Shown in pieces: positions 12,340-23,500 of a stretch of DNA of 64,000 bases; positions within the stretch are counted from its first letter, which is position 1, and every line of letters begins with the position of its first letter. The stretch spans positions 488,148 through 552,147 of the forward strand of contig JAJEKB010021106.1 in NCBI GenBank assembly GCA_022393335.1. The letters run 5' to 3'. The notes beneath the pieces are model-generated. The model saw nothing but the letters and a program-made list of their open reading frames with translations, made no database searches and had not been told where the DNA came from. This stretch comes from Macrotrachela quadricornifera (lineage: Eukaryota; Rotifera; Eurotatoria; Philodinida; Philodinidae). The position numbers were made by a program, and so were the translations under genes.

Positions 12340-14163
12340 ATGTCTATGTTAAACATTGAATCAACAACATGGTTTGATCAACTACCAACAGAACTTATTT
12401 TTCATATATTTAATTATTTATTAAATAATGACATTATTTATACATTCTTCTTCTTCAGTCAACGATTAAATAATTTGTTATTGCAAAATCAACGTTATTT
12501 ATCTTGTATAAATTTACCAACAACAAATTTCGATATATGGGAAAATATTTTTAAAATAATTGGATGTCGAATAGAATCCTTAAATATAAATACAATTGAT
12601 GGATCATTCCCATTGAAATATTTTACAAATATAAAATCTGTAACTATTTCTTCATCATTTAGTTTTCCAGATGAACAATTAAAATTAATTTTCAAAAATG
12701 ATCAATTTAATAATTTACATTCATTTAAAATAAAAGAGGATAAAATATTTTCCGATTTTAAATATGAAAGATTTATATTTAATCAAGGCTATATATTTGA
12801 AAAAGTTTTTAATAAAAAAAGTTCATTAAGAACATTTCAATATTCATTAAGAACACGAACAGTATTATCAATAAATAAAAAAACTTTTCAAATGAATTTT
12901 AATTTACATGCATTAACATTGATATTAAATGATTTTGAAGATATATTTACATTGATATCATATACACCAAATTTAAAATACTTAAATGTTGAATCATCAC
13001 CACCTTATCTATCCAGAAAATCAATCAATAAATCTAATATTAAATTAAATCATTTATTTTTAAAATTAGATGGTAAAAAGCCAATTCGATATTCATTAAA
13101 TGATAATCCAATTGATTTTAATGAATTAATGAATAGTATACATCAATTTTCATCATCATTAATTTGTTTATCACTTAATTTAGTTGATGTACGTATTATA
13201 AATGCAGATTGTTTTCCATTTAATAATGTAGAACTTCAACAATTCTTAGAATCAATGATTGAACTTAAACAATTTCATCTTTATGCAAAATTAATTGAAT
13301 ATTCAATTGAAAAAGATAATATTTTATCAAAATTTCAAGATCAATATTGGTTTAATCATAATTTATCATTTGCAATGCATGAAGATTATTTCTATACATT
13401 ACCATTTCATTTTGATTATCTTAAAGAATTTTATCATGGTTTTGATAATATTAAATCAAATAATCCGAAAATTCTAATCAATAATCCTCAAATATGGTAC
13501 AATGTTAAATCCATTGAATTACTTGAATCATACATAGATGATAGAAATTTTATAAACGAATTGAAAATAAAAATGCCAAAATTAAAATTAATCAAATTGA
13601 GTGAATGTAATTTTTCTAATCTAAATCAAATAAAAAATATACATATAAATGGAAATAAAAAGAATTACATGGATCTAACATTAAATCATGTGAAAACTAT
13701 TAATTTTATTTCTACAAATGTTGAGAATGAAAAATATTGGTTAAGGTATATAATACCTAATTTAAGACATTTAGCTTTATCATATAATACATTAATCAAT
13801 ATATATGATAGATATGGTGAAATATTAAATGAAAAAATTGAAAGATTGGATATAAATGCATCATCTGATGTTCATCAATTAACAGAAATAAATCATCTTT
13901 ATTTTTCAAATGTGAAATATATAAATTTTTGGTTCAATGACGATCAAAAAAAATATCAGTGGTGTGTAGATATTCTTATTAAAATATTGAAAAATTTTAA
14001 AAATCTGAAGACATTAACGATTTATATTCATTCGTTGAATCTATTTCCTAAAAACCAATTATCAAGCGAAATAAATAATAATTTAGATATAAATGAAATT
14101 ATGAAAACTTATCAAGTAAAATATTTTCAAGACTATTGTTTATTTATAAAAAAATTATTGTAA
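12340..14163 (+). CDS. F-box protein with a divergent repeat-like C-terminal region
   Basis: The single exon encodes 607 aa from the chosen ATG at 12340. This start was preferred because the F-box follows about ten residues later; an in-frame ATG exists at 12253. The F-box spans about residues 11-50, with WFDQLPTELIFHIFNYL followed by QRLNNLL. F-box proteins usually bind SKP1 and recruit substrates to an SCF ubiquitin ligase. The remaining ~550 residues are rich in Leu, Ile, Asn and Lys, with regularly spaced LKxLxL-type segments suggesting a degenerate leucine-rich solenoid. No canonical repeat can be aligned by eye. Codon use is extremely AT-rich but the frame is fully open. Bdelloid genomes carry many proteins with this head (recollection). 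The substrate is unknown. Confidence 0.85.
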   Translation: MSMLNIESTTWFDQLPTELIFHIFNYLLNNDIIYTFFFFSQRLNNLLLQNQRYLSCINLPTTNFDIWENIFKIIGCRIESLNINTIDGSFPLKYFTNIKSVTISSSFSFPDEQLKLIFKNDQFNNLHSFKIKEDKIFSDFKYERFIFNQGYIFEKVFNKKSSLRTFQYSLRTRTVLSINKKTFQMNFNLHALTLILNDFEDIFTLISYTPNLKYLNVESSPPYLSRKSINKSNIKLNHLFLKLDGKKPIRYSLNDNPIDFNELMNSIHQFSSSLICLSLNLVDVRIINADCFPFNNVELQQFLESMIELKQFHLYAKLIEYSIEKDNILSKFQDQYWFNHNLSFAMHEDYFYTLPFHFDYLKEFYHGFDNIKSNNPKILINNPQIWYNVKSIELLESYIDDRNFINELKIKMPKLKLIKLSECNFSNLNQIKNIHINGNKKNYMDLTLNHVKTINFISTNVENEKYWLRYIIPNLRHLALSYNTLINIYDRYGEILNEKIERLDINASSDVHQLTEINHLYFSNVKYINFWFNDDQKKYQWCVDILIKILKNFKNLKTLTIYIHSLNLFPKNQLSSEINNNLDINEIMKTYQVKYFQDYCLFIKKLL

Positions 14164-14267
14164 AGACAGTTTTTACTCATGATTCTATAGTTCGATTTAA
14201 TAGAAATATTTAATTTAATTTTTTTATAATATAAATAAAATTTCTTAGATGATTATAAAAATCTTAT

Positions 14268-14770
14268 TCTCTTTCTCGTAGGGAAGAGTCTTGCAAACAT
14301 AAATTGTCTGCTTGCGTGATTGCTTGCTTGTATGTCCGCACAAGGTCAAAAAAACATTTTATTCATATTTTCTATAAAACTTAACCATAGGGTAATTGGG
14401 GTCGAGGAACTCGAATCTGATGTTAGTTTTTTGAAATTTTTTTGAGAATCAATTTTTTACACAAAGGATCACTTTTTTTGCAAAAAAATTTTTTTTATAA
14501 GGGTTGACCGAAGGGTAACCGAAGTCGAGAAATTCAAATCTGAAGTTAGTTGTATAAAAATTGTTTGACGATCAATTTTTTAAAGAAACAATAAATTTTT
14601 AATAAAAAGCATTTTTTTTTTATGAAATTTGGTCAACGCCCGTTAATGTCCAGGAACTTGAATCTGACTTCGATTTTTTAAAATTTCATAAATGAATAGC
14701 TTGACGGTAATTTAGAAACACGATTTCTACGAGAAAGAGCTGAGCGAGTCTTTAGACGAGCGTTACTTGT
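14268..14770. repeat. Dispersed repeat family copy A, ending GTTACTTGT
   Basis: It begins with TCTCTTTCTCGTAGGGAAGA and ends with CGAGTCTTTAGACGAGCG then TTACTTGT (14745-14770). A subterminal ACGAGAAAGAG is the inverse of the head. The body holds AGGTCAAAAAAACATTTTAT and two to three loosely repeated blocks with GTCGAGGAA(C/T)TCGAATCTGA. A second copy lies at 26847-27189, and 3' ends of relatives lie near 41613 and 51440. No coding capacity. A Helitron-like nature is possible but not shown. Confidence 0.6.
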
Positions 14771-14989
14771 TTTAGTTTATTAGGTCACAATCTCACTCTT
14801 TAAATCTTGATTTTGAATATCTTATTTATTGTATAAAGGTCTTCCCTTGGTTTTTATGATCATTGTAATTGCAATAAGTACAGGTTATTTGGCCTTGGTT
14901 TGAGAACATTTTTATTTTTTAAGACTGAGAAGATTTGATAGAATTCAAAATTTGATAAAGAATTAGAAGGAATGAATATTAATGTACAT

Positions 14990-15182
14990 GTTGACTCAGG
15001 TGATTTTATCCGATCGCCATTTTCGAGTCGTATACGGTACAGATATAGCCCCTTTACGACTGTAAACGGCCATTAATGCACTGTTTTACGCCATATACGA
15101 TGTATATCCGATCACCATGAATATCTGTATATAGTACAATAAAGCATCGTTTCCAGCCTTATTTTCACAAGCCTCTACTAAT
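14990..15182. repeat. Left part of a CGTTT-rich repeat split by the pogo-like element
   Basis: It contains GTATACGG, GTAAACGGCC and TTTTACGCC words like the other CGTTT-rich copies. The matching right part is 17506-17940, on the far side of the pogo-like element. That element therefore appears to have inserted into this repeat. Confidence 0.5.
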
Positions 15183-17505
15183 GAGGGAACATCTCCAAGT
15201 GTGAGTCTCAGTTTTGAATGGAATGTATACCAGTTTCTAGAGATCGACGAGCTGATTCTTGTAGTATGTTCTATTTTTGCCCATAGACCTCAAATGAGAA
15301 AAAATAATCGATTTTAATAATGAATTTCTTGTCTTTGATAAGCTGTCAGATTTTTGTTAGGAGACCAGGATTATTTAAATTTCAAATAGTCATATTAACA
15401 TACACAACGACACATATATCTGTCATTTGGAAAATAGTCCATGTTATATCTTTTGATTAATATTCTCTCAAGTTTTACTACATCAACACTTATTTCTCTA
15501 TGATGAACATTGTTAACATACGTAAAATTTCATATGAAAAGGCTTTTGAAAGGTCAAGTATTGATTCAATATGTACCACAGAAGAAGAGATATCGATCGC
15601 AACCAATCTACTCGATTTATTAGACGACCTTTCCAACAGTAACACCTTCACAATAGCGTCCGAAGATTCTCTCAAAATTTCTGATGTCGACCAGTTTGAC
15701 CCGAACTATCTCATTGAAATCGAAATTGATGAAGAGCAACAAATAGCTCAAAATCAACAGCTCAGTTTAAAATACATGCAAAGGGTTGTCGACTTTGTTC
15801 GTTCAGGTGTTGCTTTTACAACCGTATAGCATGCTTTTCGACGAGTTACACATCGTATACAATTAAAGCGATTTGGAGAATATGTTGCAAATAACGGAAA
15901 CCGTCGACAAAGATTGGAGCGTGTAGAGCATTTTGAACTTGATAGATTTCGTTCTGCTCGTAATAGCAATTTACCTGTGCACGACCTGGACGTGAAGCGA
16001 TGAGCTCTATCTCAAGCAAAAATAGAAAATACAGATGGCTTTAAAGCAAGTGACCATTGGCTTCTCCACTTCAAAAAACGCAACGGTATATATACCAGAA
16101 AAGTGACAAAATTCGTTTCTCATCGGGAAGTTGTTGATAAATCTATGATTAAACAGACTACTGATGATTTTGTGCTGAAGCAATCAAACATATACCAAAA
16201 TATAAGCTTGACTTTGTGCTAAATGCAGATCAATCCAGTTTCAATTACGAAATAGCTTCGAACCGTACACTATCTTATGCAGGAGAGAAATCGACTTATC
16301 TATTAGTAAAATCATTGAATGCTATAAGCCATTCCTATACAGTTATGCCAATTATCAGTGTTGCTGGTCAATTGCTCAGCCCTGTTTTTATTTGCCTTCA
16401 GGAACTCACAGATCGATTTCGAATTACAAGTGCGATTTTTGGTGGCATCAAATATGGTAACTAGTTGCAGTACTTCTGGGAAATTAAATAAATCCTTTGT
16501 AGAATACTGGATTAGGGAAGTTCTCAATAAAGTAGTCAGTAATCGATTTCTTCTTCTGATTGACCAATAGTTTCCATAGGCTAACATTACTGCAAACGAG
16601 AATAACCTGACAAAAAGAGAGTCGTGTAAATTATTAGTGATACCTAGAAGAGCAACATCAACTAAACAACTGTGTGACACTTATTTCTTCCGACAATGGA
16701 AAATGTTAACAAAGAGAATGTCTCATTGTGTATCTCTAGATGAATTAGATGTTGACTTAAGAAGTCGTAACGCTATCATCAAACTACAAAATCTGGTTCA
16801 TTATCAGCTGAGTTCTTCTTTATTTAAACCAATGATTTTATATGCATGGTCAACTTGTGGCTACATTCCTAAACAATACTCGAATTTTCCAAGCGTTATA
16901 GAAGTTTATTTTTCTTTTGATGCAGATAGTTGCTCAATTTATAATTATGAAGAGGGTGCATTTATTTGTTGTAGGCATTGTTGAGGAATATTGTGTTTCG
17001 AACAATTTTTTCACTGTGTATCATTTTCATTGATCGTGTTTCTGATACATTTTTCGAATAAAACGAGCGAAACAATAAAATGATAGTCTATGTCACTTGA
17101 AACACGAAAATCAGAAAGCTTAAACTTCGGAACGTCGAAAAAAGCTTTCTTATACAACTTGGAATAGTCAAACTCTATCATGTAAATAATATTGCCGTAC
17201 ACAAAAATAACCTTGAGGATATAAAAAGTAGCGTTGCTTTAAATAGTTTCGAATGTGATATGTGAGAATCAATGACTTAGAGTGCTACAAACAGCTTTTA
17301 AAATTGCTTTTCTGCGAATTTTGTACTTAAAGCACCGATATTTCCTGTGTTATTCTGTACAAAAAAACTTACTAATTTTCTCATTTGAGGTCTATGGGCA
17401 AAAACAAAACATACCACAAGAATCAGCTCGTCTAGCTCTACAAACTGGTATATATTCCATTCAAAATTGAGACTCACACTTGGAGATGTTCTCTCGTAAG
17501 TGGAA
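15183..17505 (+). mobile_element. pogo-like DNA transposon relic with about 120-bp inverted ends
   Basis: The left end (15183-15303) and right end (17385-17505) are inverted copies over about 120 bp, starting GAGGGAACATCTCCAAGTGT on the left and, inverted, GAGAGAACATCTCCAAGTGT on the right. The inner parts match at CCCATAGACCTCAAATGAG. The plus strand between them encodes decayed DDE transposase segments. A target duplication could not be confirmed. Confidence 0.8.
15500..16984 (+). pseudogene. pogo/Tigger-type (DDE_1) transposase, decayed
   Basis: The first block (15500-15826) ends at a stop, after which the same frame continues with HAFRRVTHRIQLKRFGEYV to another stop near 16002. Then follows SDHWLLHFKKRNGIYTRKV. 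The core (16216-16464) has LNADQSSFNYEIASNRTL and HSYTVMPIISVAGQL, typical of the pogo-type DDE domain and holding the first catalytic Asp. Frame changes near 16440 and 16570 lead to FVEYWIREVL, then to PRRATSTKQLCDTYFFRQWK. Several stops and at least two frameshifts make it non-functional. Confidence 0.82.
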
Positions 17506-17940
17506 TAGAAACGTAATTCCCTATTCCTCTCCCTTCACATAAATCCTAAATAGTAATAATATTTACTATTCATTATATCGACAAGATGAACCCGAAATAA
17601 AATAGAATACTATTCATCATATGCCTGAAATGAGGCTAAAATAAATTAATAAAAACATTTTACATAATAATGATATGTACTATTGTATAGTATTTGATGG
17701 AAACTAAACATGGATTTAAAGCATCTTTTCGATACGATGCAAATACGACGTGGATACAGCGTCCGAATATAGCATGTTTATATGTAGCATCATGAACTGC
17801 TGCCGTATACAGTACGGTATTGTATCGTAACTAACCATAATACGGTGTACTATACACGGTCACCATTTCCAAGCCAAAAAATGCCGTATTTTAACTGTTT
17901 ACGACTGTTTCTGTATCGTATTGCTTCACCTAGAAATCAT
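17506..17940. repeat. Right part of the CGTTT-rich repeat
   Basis: Words such as GCCGTATACAGTACGG, ATACGGTGTACTATACACGG and GCCGTATTTTAACTG continue the repeat interrupted at 15182. The end near 17940 (TTCACCTA) may be the inverse of CAGGTGA near 14998, which would mark the repeat's termini. Confidence 0.45.
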
Positions 17941-17953
17941 TAAATCATCTTTT

Positions 17954-17982
17954 ACCTCTGATATATATATATATATATATAT
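17954..17982. repeat. TA microsatellite
   Basis: Uninterrupted alternating TA run between two AT-rich stretches. No other feature from 17941 to 18280. Confidence 0.8.
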
Positions 17983-18280
17983 CTACTATTTCCTCTTTTG
18001 TTTTCTTCATAGATATAAATCTTTTTTTATTATAATTACATTAGCATGTATATATTAGAAAAAGAAGAAAAACCAAAATTAATCTTAATGTTAACATGAA
18101 CGGCACGAAATGCTCTAATTGTGTCCATATTTGAAGAAAAGAAGAAAGTAAAATGAAGTCTGATACAGACCATATACACATTGAACTGAAGGTTTACTGA
18201 ATGACAAAAGAAATAAAAGATAAAGTAGTTGCGCTATTCTCTTTTAGTAAATAAATGAGACAATCTAAGCATGAAGTCCA

Positions 18281-19335
18281 CCCTAGTCGAACATCTTGTA
18301 GGCAAGATCTTGGCCAAGATCCAAGGTACAGATAAGTGAACAGATCTTGGAAATTTAGGTACAGATATTTCGATTATCTTGTACGTAAGATCTTTGTTCA
18401 GATCTTTGGTACAGATTGTTAAGATCTTATGTACGATTCTTCAGTATCTTACGTATACCTTACTAAGATCTTGGCTACCTATAATTGAGATCTTGAGCAT
18501 GAGATTTTATATTTAGTACGATATTCTCCTTTATTTTCAACACATAAAATGAAACTTTACACAGTAACAATCAGTATCGCGGAAGAACTCATACAAATAT
18601 CTTTACATCCAACGTTTGAAAAAAACCACACACGATAAAACATATACATGAGCACCAAATACAATAAAAATTTACAAAAAAAATAAAATAAAACATAAAA
18701 GCGACGAGTCTTTACTAATTGGAAATTTGAATGGCCTTCGCCGTACATTTCAATACTAGATGAGAACACGATGATGGATAAATCGTTTGATCCACTGTTT
18801 ATTGATATCTAAAATAAATATTATACAGTTGATGAACATCTGAAAAAAATATAGTAAATTATCGTCAATGAACATATATTAGATCGATTAACAAAGTTTT
18901 AAAACGTTGTCGAATCTAATGAATAAAGGTTCGTTTGTATTAGTCTACTGTCTTTGTGTTCAGTCTCTGTTTTCATTGGCCGGTGCACCTGAGAACGGAA
19001 AAAAAGTTTTTTAACATTTTTTTCTAACTTCATATGATTTATGTATGCTTTTAAACAATTAATTAGAATTTTTTGATTATTTTTATGTATTATTGATGTC
19101 GCTTTAGTCTTTTCAAGATCTTGGTACAAGATAATTTTAGCTTAACTTTTCTTCAATCTTTTCAATATCTTGAGATCTTAGAACAGATCTTTTCAAGATC
19201 TATGGTGCAGATATATAACATATGATCAAGATATACTTTTTCATAAAAAAAAATTATCTTTTTCAAGATCTTGCCAAGATCTTGCTTGCCAATTCCAGGA
19301 TTTCCAGATCTTGCTTACAAGATGTTCGACTAGGG
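18281..19335. mobile_element. Non-autonomous element with CCCTAGTCGAAC ends and AGATCTT arrays
   Basis: The left end is CCCTAGTCGAACATCTTGTA and the right end is its close inverse, giving about 30 bp of terminal inverted repeat. Both subterminal regions (about 18295-18510 and 19110-19320) are packed with the self-complementary word AAGATCTT, spaced 10-40 bp apart. The middle has no recognisable gene. The end sequence is shared with the element at 61836-63264. Superfamily unknown; no clear target duplication was seen. Confidence 0.7.
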
Positions 19336-19643
19336 CATGCTCTTATAATTAAAAAAGAAAATCTTTTCCCACTAATTTTCTGTATTAAAAGAATCTTTTA
19401 CAGTCAATAATATACCTAAAATTCTTTCTGATGTGCGTTGACGCATACATATTGATTCGGAAAACCTGTCATATACGATCAAACTTGAGAATTTGAAAAA
19501 GATGTCCTCAATTCAATTCTTGTATAAGCTCTGTCGCTACTTTTATTGTAGTGTTCTTGATCAGTTGTATCTCTACTTTATTATTGTACTAAAAAAATAC
19601 ATTAGTCAATATATAATACTAAATTTTTTTTCCTGTAACTTTA

Positions 19644-20582
19644 TTAGTGTTCATCTTCATAGTCCTCGACGTATATATTATGTTGTTTTTCTTCGGTTTT
19701 TTCTCGCTGTACATGTGCAATAATTTGTTTTTCATGTTGATTTTCTACGGTTCGTCTTTTAAAATCAACTTCATTACTTATGATGGATTTATTCGATTTT
19801 TGAAGATCAGCTTTTGTCGAATGATTCACTACTATTACTCCATGTTCTTTTCTTTGATGAGAATTATCATTATGATCGAAATCAAAAGTGCAACCTTGAC
19901 CGGGCATTTTATTACCAACATTACCATGTATTATTAAATTAATTTTCGTCATTGTTTCCGTTCCTAGATGATGAGTTGTAATGGTTTGAATTTTCTCAAT
20001 GAGTTCCTGTATTTTAGAAGATGCTTGTTGCTGCTCAGTCTTCATTAGCGATTCTTTCAATTTACTCGCTTCAGTATTAACAAACATAATCAATTGCTGT
20101 GAATGATCGATTATTCCTCTCTGATGCTCCTCCATTTTCATTTGCAAATCATATAATTGTCTCGATTTCCATTCGTCCAATTGAATAATGTAGTTTTGTA
20201 ACCATTCTCGATATAAATAATCTTGTCTTATCTGTATTTCTTTGCCGAATTCTAATAGGCTTTGTTGCATATCACGTGTATCATTAATAACAAGATCAAT
20301 TATAATTTTTGTTACTTCTGACACTAATTTTTGATGCTGTTCAACATTTAGGTCACGTTGTGTATGAACCTCGCTCAGATTGATAAATAGTTTATCGATT
20401 TCTTCCGTAGTCGATAAATTAACACATGCATGTGATCGAGTGTACAATGATGATTGAACATGGGCCGAATCATGCGTACTAGAAATCTGTTTTTCCCATT
20501 TAGTTGAACTCGTTTCCTTTTGATGAAAGCTTTTGTCTTCTGATACTTTTGTTATTTTGAATTGTTTTTTAAATAATGATGC
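19644..20582 (-). CDS. Hypothetical coiled-coil protein, terminal exon
   Basis: An open frame of 312 codons plus stop begins right after a good acceptor (pyrimidine tract and TTCTTAG at 20583-20595) and has no Met until far inside, so at least one upstream exon is missing from this model. The region from residue ~70 to ~190 is rich in Gln, Glu, Lys, Leu and Ile in heptad-like spacing (for example LQMKMEEHQRGIIDHSQQL), indicating a long coiled coil. The C-terminal ~100 residues are polar, with the short motif IIHGNVGNKMPGQGCTFDF and an acidic end. I do not recognise the family. A candidate first exon at 20670-20742 does not join in the right phase. Confidence 0.6.
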   Translation of the reverse strand, partial: ASLFKKQFKITKVSEDKSFHQKETSSTKWEKQISSTHDSAHVQSSLYTRSHACVNLSTTEEIDKLFINLSEVHTQRDLNVEQHQKLVSEVTKIIIDLVINDTRDMQQSLLEFGKEIQIRQDYLYREWLQNYIIQLDEWKSRQLYDLQMKMEEHQRGIIDHSQQLIMFVNTEASKLKESLMKTEQQQASSKIQELIEKIQTITTHHLGTETMTKINLIIHGNVGNKMPGQGCTFDFDHNDNSHQRKEHGVIVVNHSTKADLQKSNKSIISNEVDFKRRTVENQHEKQIIAHVQREKTEEKQHNIYVEDYEDEH

Positions 20583-23500
20583 CTAAGAATTAGAACGAAG
20601 AGTATAAGACTTATAATAGATCTTATTCGATATATTATGCAAAAATTAATCTCTCTTTTCATTTACTTGTTGATCTGTCAAAAAGTTTAAACTCTTTGAA
20701 TACTATTAAGTTCCACAATTTAGTCTTATCAGGAACCATGTTGATCATGCTTTATATTTTTTCTTATTCTACAAAATAGGTATTTGAAAATATCGATCTT
20801 CAATTGCCACTTTTAAATCTATATACAATCTTTTAATCGAACACAGACTGTATGCGTACTCACTTCTGTTCCCATATATCACTACTTTCTTTGATGTGTA
20901 TTGTGTATAGTTGTTCGGTAATGATCGATGAAGACAGATGTACGAATAAGAAAAAATATAGAGCAATGCAACAAATACAGTTTCGATAGTAGGAGCATAC
21001 TTAATCTTCTAGAATATTGTAATGGAAACTGATATCGGTGATCGATTAGTATACATTTATCTAGTCTATTCTGGTCTTCGTATTTAAAGCTTTCATCCGA
21101 TTCTAATGGTAGGTTTGTCAAAGAACTAGATGAGATCTATTCATGGATAGATATATACTGTAATCTTGCTTTTTCTTGCTTGTCTAACGATTACTCTACT
21201 CTAGAAATCAATCATGCTCAGATTTTACTCATAATTAAGACTTTTTGAAACTAATCGAAGCCTAAGAGAAATCACATTCATATGGTGTCTGTCTAAAATT
21301 TTGATCGAATTGATCGGGCTTCTAAGATTTGCCCATAGACAAAATTTTACGGTAAAATTCCATAATTTAATGTTTCATGAATCCCTTGAGCAGAGCTCGG
21401 TAGTCGTATTAAAACATTTCAGTATATAATTTTCTGGTATCAATATGTGAAGTATGATTGAATTGCTTTGATTGTGAACGAGAACCATTATTATATTTAT
21501 CATGGTCTGTCGTGGACTAATGAAGCAACATATCGAAACATGTATCATTGTTTATGGAATACACTCGGAGATTCACTTTTCTCACTATATACTTCAATCT
21601 TCATGAATAATCATGTTTCACACATTGATCAGCACTATAATCTTATAACGTATAGGAATCATTCCATTACGACTTCTATCAGTCCCATTATATTATAATC
21701 AGAGATGGCAGGCAAATTACGAAGTATTTGGCACAAACCCAGTCAAAAAATCACTTGTCTCGTCTAAATATGGTTGTAATTATAGGCTAAATATGAACTC
21801 AATCTACATTGACCTATCACAAGTATTCACTTTTTTTATCGACGAGTAATGGCACATGTTATTCCTATTCACATTAATATGTTTACAAACAATAGGTAAA
21901 ATAGACTTGGGAATGAGTTTCTGCCTATCAACATATTTAACTTCCAGCGCTTATTGGAGATATAAAAACCTCAAAGAAAAACACATTACAACGTTTGCTA
22001 ATCTGGTACTCGGGTACATAGAACAAACTTAAAAATACTACTGTATAATTCGTTGAACATATATATATATGGGTAAGTAGCCTGGCCGTTATACAATTTG
22101 AGTAGAAAGAACAGGAGAAATTCAAGGCGTCCAGATTTAAGTTTTGAGTGCATTAGGAGAAAAAGCTTTGCTAGTTACTTAGAACTTCAAATTTTTGAGG
22201 GGACCAACAGCTGAGATTAGATTTTTTTTCAATTTATTCATTTACGGTTGATTTAAAACTAAAAAACACACCTGTTTATTTCTTGATTTTTTCCCTACTG
22301 CCCAGGTCGAAATAGTCGTGGTAACATCTTGTTACATCTTTTCCCTAGTATATTTGTTGAAATTTCAGATGGCTCTGTTACCTGAAATCTGAGTTTGGCA
22401 AAATTGCATCTGATGTCGCTTATGGATTTCTTGGGAATCCGGTTACGTTTACGTATAGAAGTTATAGAGGTAGAGAAGGTATATCTCTTGTATATGAGCG
22501 TAATTGGATTTTCGAAAAATCTAAACAATATCTAATTCGAAATGGAGAGAACTTATCTTTCATTAGACGGTAACACTCGGTGAATTCTATATATTGGTGT
22601 CTGATATGATGTCATAGCTGCCAAAAACAATTTATTCTTCTTAAAAATTATCTATAGATTATTTATCCAATCACAATTGACCGAAGCACTCTTTTTAAAA
22701 AGATACTTTTAAGGACATTCGATCGTCAACAGATGGAGAAATATTATTTTCAAGGCTGCGTTGCTTTTGGAAAATATTTATTTTTTCTCAAAAAAGCTTT
22801 CTGTTATCTGGTTCATTGGCTTTCTCAAATGAAGAGTACAGGCAGAGAAAGAGAGAATATAAATTTTAAGGCAAACAGCTTTACCTTGATTAAAAATCTT
22901 TAATCCCACAAAGTTAAAGTATCGTTACATTTAGTATATAAATGGATTTATCAATTTTTTTACGCATGGCACTTGTGCGAGGACACGTTTCTGTCTGTGA
23001 CACTGCCGCACCAAAACTTAAATCTAAGAAAGTTCATGAGACAAATGAATTATGAAATGTAACTTCAACTTATCATATATTCTTAAGGAACGATATATCG
23101 ATGAGACCTGTTGTGCCGATATCTATATATCACCTCTCATTGACATCCTCCTCACCTTTAGCTGACCTTCATCTGAGCTTCCTTTCTTCTACTCTCCTTA
23201 TTCTATCTCTATTGTTACTTTCTTGTGGATATATCTCTCTCGTGACCGATGTATATATACGGCGAATATTTATGAAATAAAGGAGTTGTGACCGATACAA
23301 GTTTGTTGTTACACTTGTCAAGATATATGTAGGTTTAGTAGGTAGCACAAACTTTACTAAGACACATTCAGATCGATAGCAATCCAAAAATTACTCTATA
23401 TTACTTTCCAAGAGCAGAAATGATTATTGCGGTTGAAAAAATGTCGCTGACGCGCCGCGATCCAAACTATCTCTGATGCGACACTGTTGCTCTTTGGTAA

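Noticed and set aside
16312..16680. 122-codon minus-strand frame inside the pogo-like relic
   Set aside because: Shadow of the plus-strand DDE transposase segment, which has recognisable motifs.
20670..20742. Candidate first exon (MVPDKTKLWNLIVF...) for the coiled-coil gene
   Set aside because: The donor phase does not match the acceptor at 20582; joining gives a stop codon within a few residues.
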